Of a stretch of DNA of 64,000 nt, positions 38,080 through 46,816 are shown one piece after another (the first letter of the stretch is position 1; every line of letters begins with the position of its first letter). Source of the DNA: an uncultured bacterium (GTDB lineage: Bacteria > Verrucomicrobiota > Kiritimatiellia > CAIKKV01). The DNA is taken from the NCBI GenBank assembly GCA_938038445.1, contig CALHRZ010000015.1, forward strand, positions 1 through 64,000. The letters run 5' to 3'. Both the position numbers and the translations under genes were made by a program. The notes below the pieces were generated by a model. That model was not told where the DNA came from. It saw only the letters and a program-made list of their open reading frames with translations, and ran no database searches.

Positions 38080-39339
38080 ATGAAGGGACGATCCCGCGAA
38101 AATCGAAGCACAAAGCCAAAGGCAGGACTTCGATGGGGGATCGCTGCGGCGGACATTACCCCCCCTCTGGGCTGTATGCTGATGGGGTATAATCCCCGTC
38201 CGGCCTCTTACGTCGAGCACCCCTTGCGCGCGGAAGCGTTGGCGTGCGAAGGGTCGAATGGGGGATGGATCCTCCTCTCTGCGGATGTCTGTGCGTTCAA
38301 TTCTCTTCTAACCGACCGGGTTCGTGAGGGGGTGGCAGTCCGTACAGGACTTTCGGCCGACGCCGTTGCGGTTGCGGGGACCCATACCCACTCCGGTCCC
38401 CATGTCACCGATGCGTACTGGGCCGAGCGGTCGGAAATGGAGGCGGCCTATTTCCGGCGGTTGACTGAAACGTTGATTCGGATTGGAGCGGAGGCATGGG
38501 AGAAGCGGAGTCCAGGGATACTGGTCGTGGGGAGAACCCATGCTCCCGGGCTGGCCAGCAATCGGCGCGCGCAGAAGGAAGACGGGACGTGGATCAATGT
38601 CTGGAGCGATCCGGAGGGGAAACAGACGGGCTACTGTGACGACACGGTCGAGTTGGTGGGCGTCCGGCGACCGGATGGTCGGCTTGATGCCCTTCTCGTG
38701 AATTACGGATGTCATCCGGTCTGTTTTGGAAGTCAGCATTTGGGTATTTCGGGCGATTACGTCAGTTATCTCAAAGACGAGCTTGAGTGGAAGAAACATG
38801 CCCGAACGGTGCTCTTCACGGTCTCTGGCCATGCGAACGTGGATCCCCGCCGCTGTGTCCAGAGCGATCCTGCAGTGACGCGCGAGATGGGGGCGCAGCT
38901 GGCCCGGCTTGTGGCCGAGGCGCTGCCTTCCCTCGAGCCGGTTTCCGCCGATCGGGTTGCCGCCGTCCGGGAACCCTGGGAGTTCGAGGCCAACTGGGAG
39001 ATTGCGGGGCGCATGACCATTTACTTCCCCCATGCCAAGAAGGGATCGCGGGTTCGGACGGCGTTTGCGGCGCTGGCGGCGGGTGAACTTGCACTTGTGG
39101 GGTTTCCGGGTGAGACCGTCAGCGAGTATCGCGCGCGTCTTGCGGCCGTCAGTCCTTTCCCTCACACGGTACTCCTTTCCGTGGTCAACGATTTTGTGGG
39201 ATATCTTCCCACCGATGAAATTCTTCGTCAGGGAGCCTACGAGGCCGGTATGAGTCCGCTCCGTCCTATCGAAGTCGCGCTGATGGGCAAGGCGGAGCGT
39301 GTGTTGAAAAAAGCCGACGCGCTTCGTCGGGCTTCATAA
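38080..39339 (+). CDS. Neutral/alkaline ceramidase N-terminal-like protein
   Basis: A 419-residue protein related to the catalytic N-terminal domain of neutral ceramidases: GIAAADITPPLGCMLMGY, LLSADVCAF, VAGTHTHSGPHV (metal-binding His pair), VNYGCHPVCFG and HLGISGDYVSYL. It is much shorter than characterised neutral ceramidases (roughly 650-750 residues) and has no visible signal peptide, so true ceramidase activity and export are doubtful; many such short proteins occur in PVC bacteria. GGGGAG about eleven bases upstream supports ATG 38080. It stands alone before a 396-base gap. Confidence 0.75.
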   Translation: MKGRSRENRSTKPKAGLRWGIAAADITPPLGCMLMGYNPRPASYVEHPLRAEALACEGSNGGWILLSADVCAFNSLLTDRVREGVAVRTGLSADAVAVAGTHTHSGPHVTDAYWAERSEMEAAYFRRLTETLIRIGAEAWEKRSPGILVVGRTHAPGLASNRRAQKEDGTWINVWSDPEGKQTGYCDDTVELVGVRRPDGRLDALLVNYGCHPVCFGSQHLGISGDYVSYLKDELEWKKHARTVLFTVSGHANVDPRRCVQSDPAVTREMGAQLARLVAEALPSLEPVSADRVAAVREPWEFEANWEIAGRMTIYFPHAKKGSRVRTAFAALAAGELALVGFPGETVSEYRARLAAVSPFPHTVLLSVVNDFVGYLPTDEILRQGAYEAGMSPLRPIEVALMGKAERVLKKADALRRAS

Positions 39340-39405
39340 TGCGAAAACCGCCATTTCCTTGGCAGTGGTCTTGAACCATTTCCTGTTGTTCGGAGTTTCG
39401 GCGGT

Positions 39406-39424
39406 TCCGGCACTCTGTGCCGGA
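39406..39424 (+). terminator. Stable hairpin, possible terminator without T-run
   Basis: TCCGGCAC and GTGCCGGA form a perfect 8-bp stem with a TCT loop, 67 bases after the ceramidase-like stop. No T-tract follows, so this is not a canonical intrinsic terminator; it could act as a 3' processing or Rho-associated structure. Confidence 0.35.
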
Positions 39425-39663
39425 CGTCACAGAGAGAGTCGGGGGTAATTTGCGGCTCCCGACAGGGGACTTCCGGAACACCAACGTTTTGACTTTCCGG
39501 GGTCTCACCGCGGACGGATACTTACCTATAGTTCATGCAGGGGGGGGCGTTTGGCGGCGGCCGGGGCACCGGCCATTTGTTTTGGGCCCCATCCCGAAAT
39601 TCTCCCCCCAGGTTTCAGCCCTCTTCGCTCACCTTGTGAGCCCAGGGACGGGCGAAAATGATG

Positions 39664-39692
39664 TTGTCTTTTTATCCTCATGCGGATAGACT
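39664..39692 (+). promoter_or_regulatory. Weak candidate promoter for the DUF4838 gene
   Basis: TTGTCT (39664-39669) and TAGACT (39687-39692) are separated by 17 bases; each matches consensus at four positions. The AT-rich stretch CATAACATTATGATC just downstream offers alternative -10 elements. Confidence 0.3.
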
Positions 39693-39735
39693 GACTCAAT
39701 CATAACATTATGATCAAGAATCTGGAGACGGGGCA

Positions 39736-41940
39736 ATGAAGCGAGGGATCGGACGACGAGGATGGACGGCGGGCGTGTTGGCGGTTCTATCAGGGTTGGC
39801 GCATGGGGTTGAACTGGTCAAGGACGGGCTGGGAAAAGCGGCGATCTGGGTCCCGGACGAACGCGGCGTGGACGCTCGGGCCTTTACGGAACGAAAAGCG
39901 GCGGAAACGCTTGTCGACTATATCGAAAAAATGTCGGGGGCCAAACTTCCGATTTATACGATGGGGGTGGACGGCCAACCCCAATCGGGTGTCGCTGCGA
40001 TCTTGGTAGGAAAAGCCGCACTTGCGGTGGGATTGGAGGCGCCTCCTGCTACGATCAGCGGCGACGGTTATCGGATTAAAACCCGCGGTTCTTGGGTCTT
40101 GCTCGCCGGCGAGACACCGGATTCGACGTTCTTTGCGGCTTCCGATCTTCTCGAACGGTTTGGGTGCCGGTGGTTCATCGACAATCCGATTGGGACCGTC
40201 GTGCCGACGTTAAGAACCCTCGAGACGGGAACCCTCGATGTGGAAGAAACCCCTTCGTTTCCGAGCCGCAGCATTTGGGGGCCGAATTGGCGGCCCACCA
40301 TGTGGACGCGCCACAACCGGCTGGGCGGCCTGAGCCTTACCTCCGGGCACAACTGGCCCTCCTGGTTCTGTACCCAGGACCCCGAGGTTCGGGCGAGCTA
40401 CCTTTCGAATGTCGCGGCGCGCGTTCGAGGCAAGGGGGTGGTGTCCACCTCGATCTCCCCCCCGGACGGCACCCGCTATTGTCAATGCGAGAAATGCAAG
40501 GCGCTCGACGATCCCACGTACATTGAGCCCAGTTCCGGATCGCCCGTGATGTCCGACCGTTATCAAGAATTCTACAACTTTCTCGGCCGGGAAATCAGAA
40601 AAATCAATCCGCAGGCGATCCTTTGCCATTATGCCTATGCCGATTACACGTTGCCGCCCAAACGGTTCACCGATGGGCCGGACAACCTCTGTGTTTTTCT
40701 GGCTCCCATTCGTTTTTGCCGACTTCACAGCATGTCCAACCCGTTGTGCGAGGGGCGGCAACGCGCCCGCGCGATGGTCGAAGGCTGGGCGAAAGTCGAA
40801 AAGAAGTTGGGTTGGCGGGAATACAACTACAATCTGGCGGAAAGCACGGTGCCCCTTTCGAAGATTTCCGTTTGGAAGGAGGATATTCCATGGCTTTTTG
40901 AAAAAGGATGCATCGGGCTCAACATCGAATGCCTGTATATGCCCCATCTGTATGATCCGCACACGTGGCTGGTCGCGAGGTTGGCATGGAACGCAAGGGC
41001 CGATGTCCACGCACTTCTCGAAGATTTTTACGAAAAGTTTTGCGGTCCTGCCGCCCCCCACGTGAAATCTTATTGGGAACGGATCGACCGCGCCTATCGG
41101 GAAACCGACGCCCATGCGGGAAGCTTTTTCTCCCTTCCGCACATTTGGACCCGCGCGCTGCTGGCCGCCTGCACCGCGGACATGGACGCCGCCGCGGCTG
41201 CCGTCAAAGGGCAATCGCCGTATGCGGAGCGGGTGACGATGTTTCGGAAGGGACTGGAAAGCGTCCGGTTCTTTCTCGATTGGCTGGACGCGGTCAATCG
41301 GTGCGATTTCCAAAAATCGCAAATGGTTTTTGACGCCTGGATGGCCCACTTGGACGCCATTCACGCAGCCCGCATTCATCCGGTGGAAGAATACAAGCGG
41401 GGGTACGCTCCGCGTTTCCTGGGCGTGGGTCAGGCGGCCGGTTTCGCTCGTGTGACGGGGGAACGGCGCAAGGTGCTTCAGTTTCCGGACGAATGGGAGT
41501 TCCGGTATGACCGGGCGAATGAAGGCGAAACGTTCGGGTGGTTCAAAGCGGATGCGGGCGGGGAGTGGACGAAGGTTCGGACCTACACGAGTACGCTGAG
41601 CGATCAAGGGGTTCCCGAGGAACTCACTTGGATGTGGTACCGGGTGAAAATTCGGACTCCAAAAGATTTGCCCGCGGGGACCCTCACCCTTTGGTTCATG
41701 GAGCCGGACGCCAATGAAATCGCCGTCTGGGTGGATGGGCGGCCTGTGGGAGAACCGCGGAGCATTCGCGCTCGACAGCCGCTGGACGTGGAGGTGACGG
41801 GGTCGCTGAAACCCGACACCGAGCATGTCTTCACGGTAAAGATGCATCACCGGCGCATTTCGGAGCTCAAGCTGGGCGGCATTTTGCGTCCCGTCATGAT
41901 TTATAGCGGCTCTCCCCCGGAGACGAGTGTCCAGAAATAA
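39736..41940 (+). CDS. DUF4838 domain protein, exported
   Basis: 734 residues with a short hydrophobic N-terminal signal-like segment (GWTAGVLAVLSGLAHGVEL). An N-terminal alpha/beta domain (residues ~25-165, ending in AASDLLERFGCRWF) resembles the GH20b/alpha-glucuronidase N-domain. The DUF4838 barrel follows, with SISPPDGTRYCQCEKCKALD and DRYQEFYNFLGREI. The C-terminal ~150 residues form a galactose-binding-like beta domain (WMWYRVKIRTPKDLPAGTLT). The fold relates to GH67-type glycosidases, but activity is unproven. It forms a two-gene unit with the next gene (18-base gap). Confidence 0.8.
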   Translation: MKRGIGRRGWTAGVLAVLSGLAHGVELVKDGLGKAAIWVPDERGVDARAFTERKAAETLVDYIEKMSGAKLPIYTMGVDGQPQSGVAAILVGKAALAVGLEAPPATISGDGYRIKTRGSWVLLAGETPDSTFFAASDLLERFGCRWFIDNPIGTVVPTLRTLETGTLDVEETPSFPSRSIWGPNWRPTMWTRHNRLGGLSLTSGHNWPSWFCTQDPEVRASYLSNVAARVRGKGVVSTSISPPDGTRYCQCEKCKALDDPTYIEPSSGSPVMSDRYQEFYNFLGREIRKINPQAILCHYAYADYTLPPKRFTDGPDNLCVFLAPIRFCRLHSMSNPLCEGRQRARAMVEGWAKVEKKLGWREYNYNLAESTVPLSKISVWKEDIPWLFEKGCIGLNIECLYMPHLYDPHTWLVARLAWNARADVHALLEDFYEKFCGPAAPHVKSYWERIDRAYRETDAHAGSFFSLPHIWTRALLAACTADMDAAAAAVKGQSPYAERVTMFRKGLESVRFFLDWLDAVNRCDFQKSQMVFDAWMAHLDAIHAARIHPVEEYKRGYAPRFLGVGQAAGFARVTGERRKVLQFPDEWEFRYDRANEGETFGWFKADAGGEWTKVRTYTSTLSDQGVPEELTWMWYRVKIRTPKDLPAGTLTLWFMEPDANEIAVWVDGRPVGEPRSIRARQPLDVEVTGSLKPDTEHVFTVKMHHRRISELKLGGILRPVMIYSGSPPETSVQK

Positions 41941-41958
41941 GCGAGGGAGGCGCGATCA

Positions 41959-43674
41959 ATGCCACAAAAGCTGAACAACCGGACGGGGCTTTCGGATACG
42001 CCTTTTGCGATTCGGATGTTATGGGGTACGACCGCCGAGCAGCGGGAGAAAGCGAAAACGATCGGATGCAACTGGGCGATCGTTCAGACATTCGGTCATC
42101 GACGGAACGACTTTCCGTTCTACTTTGCGTCCGATCCGAAGGTTGCAGCGATTCGAAAAAAAGAGAGTGCAGCGGAGGTGCGGCTCGAACGGGCTCTTTT
42201 GCGGGAAGGCATCGCCCATGCGCACCGGCTCGGTCTGAAGGCACTCATTCACAGTTACGAGGTGAGCATTCCGGAAGAATTTCGGCGGCTCTATCCCGAA
42301 CTTTATCAGCCGTGGATTCGAGAGTACCGGAACTGTTGTCTTGAGGTGCGGGAACACCGGTCGCCCTGTGTATCCGATCCCCGGGTGCGGGAGATCCTCA
42401 GCCAAAAGGTTGCGGAGACGATTCGGGCGGCAGGCGACGATCTTCCCGACGGCTATGCCTTCACTTTCAACGAATGCCTTTCGGGCGCTCGGATCAATCA
42501 TCGCTGCGAGAAATGCCGGGAGATCCCGTTTCCCCAGATGATCAAATGGCTGGCCGACTCGGTTCGAGATGGCATTCGGAGCGTTTCGTCTTCGATTCAG
42601 TTTTTTCACCGGACGTGGGGATTGAATGAGAACGATGACGCGGGCTGGAAAAACATCGTGCGCCGCTTCGAATTTTCGGAGGGTTGCGGCGAGCCTTGGC
42701 TGGCGGCGCATGCACGGATTTTTGCGCCGCCCAACCTCCATTATGTGGCGTCTCGTGATCTGCCGACCTATGTCCGGATGCAGGCGGGGGAGAAAATGGG
42801 GTTCATCACCAAGGGGACGTGGGGCGACATTTCGCTTGACCATCCCCTCAACCCCTACCTTTCGATTTTGGCGGCAACTCATCCGACCGTTGTGGAGCTT
42901 TCGTGGGAGGATGCGGCGTCCTATCCCCGCGCGTTTCATGTACTGGCCCTTCAGTTCCAGCGCATGGCGCGAGCCGCCCGCGCGGCCGGGGCGGCGGGGT
43001 TGGCGGGGGTCCCCTGCGCGTGGGGATACAAAATGCATCACCACGGCCAAGGGGGGCATGAAGGCGGGGGGCGCGAATGGATCGGTCGGCTCGAGGATTC
43101 CCATTGGCGCCTCGCCCTGCTGAATTTCGATGTGTTCCAGGCGCTTTGCGAAAATCCCGATGCCGATCTTCTTCCGGTCGTGGAAAAAGCGCTCCAGACG
43201 CGATACGGACGAAAATTGCCGCGCACGCTTGCGGCCTTTCTTCTCGAGAGTCAGACCATTCGGGCCCGTGCTCTGAACTGCCGGGGCATCCAATGCACCG
43301 GCGAGACGCTCGAGCGAATGTATTACCAGATTCTGCGTTATGGTCCCACCGTTCCGGGCTGGGAAAAGAAACTCAGCCGGGATCCGGCCAATCTGAAGCG
43401 GATTCTTCGGGCAAAGGAAGCCAACATGCGCCGGGCGGGCGAAATCGTGGACACCATTGCCCGGATGAAAGGCCGGATTCCCCAGGCCGCATGGGAAGAG
43501 TTTTGGGGATGCTTCCGCGATCTGCACCGGGAAAGCGTTGAAATCGGCCGACGGCAAATCTTCCATTTTCTGTTGTGGGCGCTCAAGGACGGCACGCTCA
43601 AGCCCAATCTGGCGACCCTCCAGCTTCTGGAGAAACAAATCCGATACGAATCCCCTTCGCTGTGCGAAAGGTAG
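41959..43674 (+). CDS. Putative TIM-barrel (GH67-like) protein of unknown function
   Basis: 571 residues, no signal peptide. I do not recognise a named family with confidence. The layout resembles the barrel of its DUF4838 neighbour: YAFTFNECLSGARINHRCEKC places an acidic NE pair before a CxxC motif, as in the CQCEKC region next door, and HPTVVELSWEDAASYPRAF reads like a late barrel strand. An alpha-helical C-terminal third follows. GGGAGG upstream and the 18-base gap show co-expression with the DUF4838 gene. Inference: a carbohydrate-active enzyme acting on the same substrate. Confidence 0.6.
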   Translation: MPQKLNNRTGLSDTPFAIRMLWGTTAEQREKAKTIGCNWAIVQTFGHRRNDFPFYFASDPKVAAIRKKESAAEVRLERALLREGIAHAHRLGLKALIHSYEVSIPEEFRRLYPELYQPWIREYRNCCLEVREHRSPCVSDPRVREILSQKVAETIRAAGDDLPDGYAFTFNECLSGARINHRCEKCREIPFPQMIKWLADSVRDGIRSVSSSIQFFHRTWGLNENDDAGWKNIVRRFEFSEGCGEPWLAAHARIFAPPNLHYVASRDLPTYVRMQAGEKMGFITKGTWGDISLDHPLNPYLSILAATHPTVVELSWEDAASYPRAFHVLALQFQRMARAARAAGAAGLAGVPCAWGYKMHHHGQGGHEGGGREWIGRLEDSHWRLALLNFDVFQALCENPDADLLPVVEKALQTRYGRKLPRTLAAFLLESQTIRARALNCRGIQCTGETLERMYYQILRYGPTVPGWEKKLSRDPANLKRILRAKEANMRRAGEIVDTIARMKGRIPQAAWEEFWGCFRDLHRESVEIGRRQIFHFLLWALKDGTLKPNLATLQLLEKQIRYESPSLCER

Positions 43675-43766
43675 CGCACCACAACAACCGGCGGAAAAGC
43701 CATGAACGCCCGACAAACGGTTCGGTGGGGGTTGGGAGGGATCGAGTTGGCTTGCGTGCGGCGGGA

Positions 43767-44036
43767 ATGGCCCAGACGGACGGGTCTGTGGACGCCTTGC
43801 GCCCGGATGAGCAAGGGGGCGGGCGGAGATGGGAGACGGGCAAGCGCACGATTCAGGCGGCCATCAACGTCGCTTCTACCGGCGGCACCGTCTCGTGTCG
43901 GTATGGAAATGAGAATGTCTCGGTTGTTTGGCCCTTTGACTTGGCCGGTCAGCCGCGCATCCAGGGAAGCGCTGTGGAGAGAGGGGCTTTTGAATCCGTT
44001 CCCATCCGCAGGGGCATTTTTCTCCAGATTCGTTGA
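43767..44036 (+). pseudogene. Internally deleted choice-of-anchor Q / beta-helix protein remnant
   Basis: The 89-codon frame reads DGSVDALRPDEQGGGRRW then KRTIQAAINVASTGGTV, the usual N-terminal entry of secreted parallel beta-helix proteins, and jumps directly to PFDLAGQPRIQGSAVERGAFE, the usual C-terminal part of choice-of-anchor Q proteins. The several hundred residues normally between them are missing, and no signal peptide precedes the first motif. ATG 43767 has no good ribosome binding site. I read this as a relic of a larger gene after an internal deletion; both end motifs are recognised from memory of the family. Confidence 0.55.
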
Positions 44037-44050
44037 AAGGAAAGTCCCAA

Positions 44051-45172
44051 ATGAAAAAAACAGCACGTCATACGGTATTGGAAGTCCGAACGATCAGCCT
44101 TCATCAATCGTACCACGGGTGGGCTACCCTGGAGCGGATCGGGCCGACCGACCTGGCGGTCGTCGTTTCAGCGGGGCGCGAACGGCACGTCTGCCCGTTC
44201 GGGCAGGTCCATCTGCTGCGATCGCGGGACAATGGCCAGACGTGGGAGCCTCCGGTTGTGTTGGCGAACGGACCGCTGGATGATCGGGATGCGGGAATCC
44301 TTCGGACCTCGAACGGGACGCTGCTCGTCAATTGGTTCACTTCGGCCGCCTGGTTGCGGCGGCTGGAATCCGCGGAGGCGAAAGGGCCGAAGTCCTTGTC
44401 TGAATTGGGCGACGGATTTGTGGCCCGGTGCCAAAAGATGCGGCTTTTCATGACCCCTGATTTGATCGCGCGAGAACTCGGAACGTGGATGATCCGGTCC
44501 ACGGATGGCGGCCAAACGTGGTCGCCGAAATACGATTGCGGCGTGGGAAGTCCACACGGCCCCACGGAACTTGCCGGCGGCCGTCTGCTGTTTGTGGGGA
44601 ACTGGAAGGCGCCCTCCGGGGAGGAGGGGCGAAACGGTTCGCCTTATAGTCCGGCATTGGGTGCCATGGTGTCGGACGACGACGGTCGGACGTGGCAGCG
44701 GGGAGGCGCGATTCCCCAGCGGCCCGGCGATCCGCTTGGTTCTTATCATGAACCGCATGCGGTTCAGGCTCCGGACGGTCGCATTCTGGTCCACATCCGC
44801 AATCACAGCGACCAGGATCGCCATTGCATTCTTCAGTGCGAATCTCTGGATGGAGGGCATTCTTTTAGTGTTCCGCGAAACACGGGGCTTCTTGGCCTTC
44901 CGGCCCATCTTCGGGTTCTCCGAGACGGCCGGATTCTGACCACCTACGGGTATCGCGTCGTGCCGTACGGCAACCGGGCCAGCCTCAGCGAAGACGGGGG
45001 AAGGACCTGGAGCGAACCGATGATCTTGGACGAAAAGCCTCAACCGCGCGATCTTGGATATCCCACAACAGTTGAATTGGACGATGGCACGTTGCTCACG
45101 GTTTGGTATGAATGCCTTCCGGGCGCGACGCTCGCCACTCTTTCGTTATGCCGTTGGCGTTTACGCGACTGA
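44051..45172 (+). CDS. BNR-repeat sialidase-like protein
   Basis: A 373-residue six-bladed beta-propeller of the exo-sialidase superfamily. Four Asp-boxes are visible: SRDNGQTWEPP, STDGGQTWSPK, SDDDGRTWQRG and SEDGGRTWSEP, plus a degenerate SLDGGHSFSVP. RDAGILRTSNGTLL and YPTTVELDDGTLLTVWYE are also typical. No signal peptide is seen. ATG 44051 was chosen because GAAAGGAAAG lies six to sixteen bases upstream. Many PVC propellers of this kind are not proven sialidases, so the substrate is open. Confidence 0.82.
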   Translation: MKKTARHTVLEVRTISLHQSYHGWATLERIGPTDLAVVVSAGRERHVCPFGQVHLLRSRDNGQTWEPPVVLANGPLDDRDAGILRTSNGTLLVNWFTSAAWLRRLESAEAKGPKSLSELGDGFVARCQKMRLFMTPDLIARELGTWMIRSTDGGQTWSPKYDCGVGSPHGPTELAGGRLLFVGNWKAPSGEEGRNGSPYSPALGAMVSDDDGRTWQRGGAIPQRPGDPLGSYHEPHAVQAPDGRILVHIRNHSDQDRHCILQCESLDGGHSFSVPRNTGLLGLPAHLRVLRDGRILTTYGYRVVPYGNRASLSEDGGRTWSEPMILDEKPQPRDLGYPTTVELDDGTLLTVWYECLPGATLATLSLCRWRLRD

Positions 45173-45185
45173 AAAAGAAAAAAAA

Positions 45186-45214
45186 TTGCGAGAGGTGAAA
45201 CGTTGTGATATTAT
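45186..45214 (+). promoter_or_regulatory. Promoter of the giant repeat protein, overlapping a palindrome
   Basis: TTGCGA (45186-45191) and TATTAT (45209-45214) are spaced by 17 bases, with TGA just before the -10 (extended -10). The -10 lies inside the palindrome GTGATA-T-TATCAC (45205-45217), itself flanked by CGTTG (45201-45205) and CAACG (45221-45225). Such placement is typical of a repressor operator. A start site near 45221 would leave a short leader carrying AAGGAGG. Confidence 0.55.
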
Positions 45215-45335
45215 CACCCGCAACGTTCAAGGAGGGAACATGAAAACCGCCAAGTCACCGCGTGTGCCGATGCTCGCGATTGGGATACTGGGGGGACTGA
45301 TAGCGGGGAGTGGACAATCCGCGACTCGCGTATGG

Positions 45336-46816
45336 ACGGGAGGAGGGGCCGATTCGTTGGCCAGTACGGCGGCGAACTGACAGAACAGTGCCGTTCCGGC
45401 AAGCGGCGACAGTGTTCAATTCGATGGCTCCAGCTCGAAAAATTGCGATTGGGATCTAAACATTTCCCTCCAGGATTGGGTTCAGACTTCTTCCTATACG
45501 GGGATGGTGACGATTTGGACCCGCTATCCGGGACAGGGCGATTTCACCAATCTCACGATTGCAGGCAACTGTCTGATCGAGGGCGGCGTATGGACGCATC
45601 CCCCCAATTCGGGCACCAATGCCATGGCCGATCGGCTTTGTGTTTCGGTGGCAGGCGATTTCACATTGGGGGTGTCGGCTCGGATTGATTTGATCGCGAA
45701 GGGCTTTGCGGCGGGCCGAGGTCCGGGAGCCGGCGTCGACGCGCTGGATGCGGGGGCGGGGGCGAGTCACGGCGGCATGGGGGGGTATCATATGGATAGG
45801 CTGCCGGCGGCCAGCTATGGGTCGGCGGCGTGCCCGATCGCGTTGGGCAGCGGCGTTTCCGCCAACGGCGGCGGCGCACTGTGGCTGACGGTGGGAGGAA
45901 GGGCGACTCTTGATGGCTTGATTACAGCGGACGGAACGAACACGAGCCGGAGGGCCGGTACCTCCGGCGGCTCCCTCTTTATTCAGGCGGCGGAAATCCA
46001 GGGGTCGGGAACGGTTCAGGCGGACGGCGGACGTTACCGGGCCGAGGCGAACACAAGCCCTTACAGCGGAGGGGGCGGACGGGTTGCCGTCATCGTCACG
46101 AATTCGCCGACCCTCGGCAACGTCAAATTTTGGGCACGGCCTGGTGTGGGACTCGCAGCGGGTACCGCGGGGACCGTCTATAAAAAGACCACTGCGTTCG
46201 AAGAACTCCTCATCGACCAAGACAATCGAACCGCTCAAGCGGCGATTCCCCGCGAGTACCCGGATCCTCCGCGGGGAGCAACCTATACGGAATTTCCCGC
46301 GCGGCTTGCGTCCAATACGATCTGCCCGGCGGTTGGAGGCGAACTGGAAAACGCCGTGCTCATTCTGACGAACCAGGCCGTGGTTACGTTGTGGTCCGAT
46401 CTGCGCATGGCCGATGTCAAATGGATCAGTTCCAACTCCACGCTCAACCTCAATGGATACACGCTTTTTCTTAAAGCGGACGCTCCCTCTGAGCCGTTTC
46501 CCGCCGCCTTCGGCGGAGGGACGATTCTCAGCAATGGGGGGCGGATTGTTTGGGGAGACGCGCCGCCGAAGGTTCCACTCAATGTCTATGCCTATCATGG
46601 GTCGTCGATCGAGACGAATCCCGTTTCGGCTGATGGAACATTCGAGGTCGGCACGAATGTGATGCTGACCGTTCTTCCGGCGGATGGGTATACCTTTCTT
46701 TGGTGGAAGGGGCATCTACCGGTCGGAACCGCGCGGACCAACAATCCGCTTTCGATGACCGTCACGGGCCGTTGCGATCTTGTCGCCGTCGTGGCGCGCA
46801 CAAACGAGACCTATCG
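45336..46816 (+). repeat. Repeat unit 1 of the giant protein
   Basis: Begins at TRVWTGGGADSLASTAAN, contains the TGA stop, and runs through DLNISLQDWVQTSSY, RGPGAGVD and GGGGRVAV to an InlB B-like module (DGYTFLWWKGHLPVGTARTN). Confidence 0.75.

Larger units (their letters stand above)
39340..39735 (+). other. Intergenic region with one hairpin and a candidate promoter
   Basis: This 396-base gap holds no convincing gene. It contains the perfect 8-bp hairpin at 39406-39424 and a possible promoter close to the DUF4838 gene. A 90-codon open frame at 39417-39689 starts inside the hairpin, has no ribosome binding site and no recognisable similarity. Confidence 0.6.

Noticed and set aside
39417-39689. 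90-codon open frame in the 396-base gap
   Set aside because: Starts within a hairpin, has no Shine-Dalgarno and no recognisable motif.
42019-43716. 565-codon minus-strand open frame
   Set aside because: Antisense shadow of the GH67-like gene, which has a ribosome binding site and co-directional neighbours.
43702-44283. 193-codon open frame overlapping the sialidase start
   Set aside because: Wrong frame for both the choice-of-anchor Q motifs and the sialidase; no ribosome binding site.
45378-45380. Alternative genetic code or selenocysteine at the TGA
   Set aside because: TGA is the normal stop of many genes here, and the paralogous repeats have Trp rather than Cys, so selenocysteine or a global TGA=Trp code is unlikely; I saw no obvious SECIS-like hairpin directly after it.
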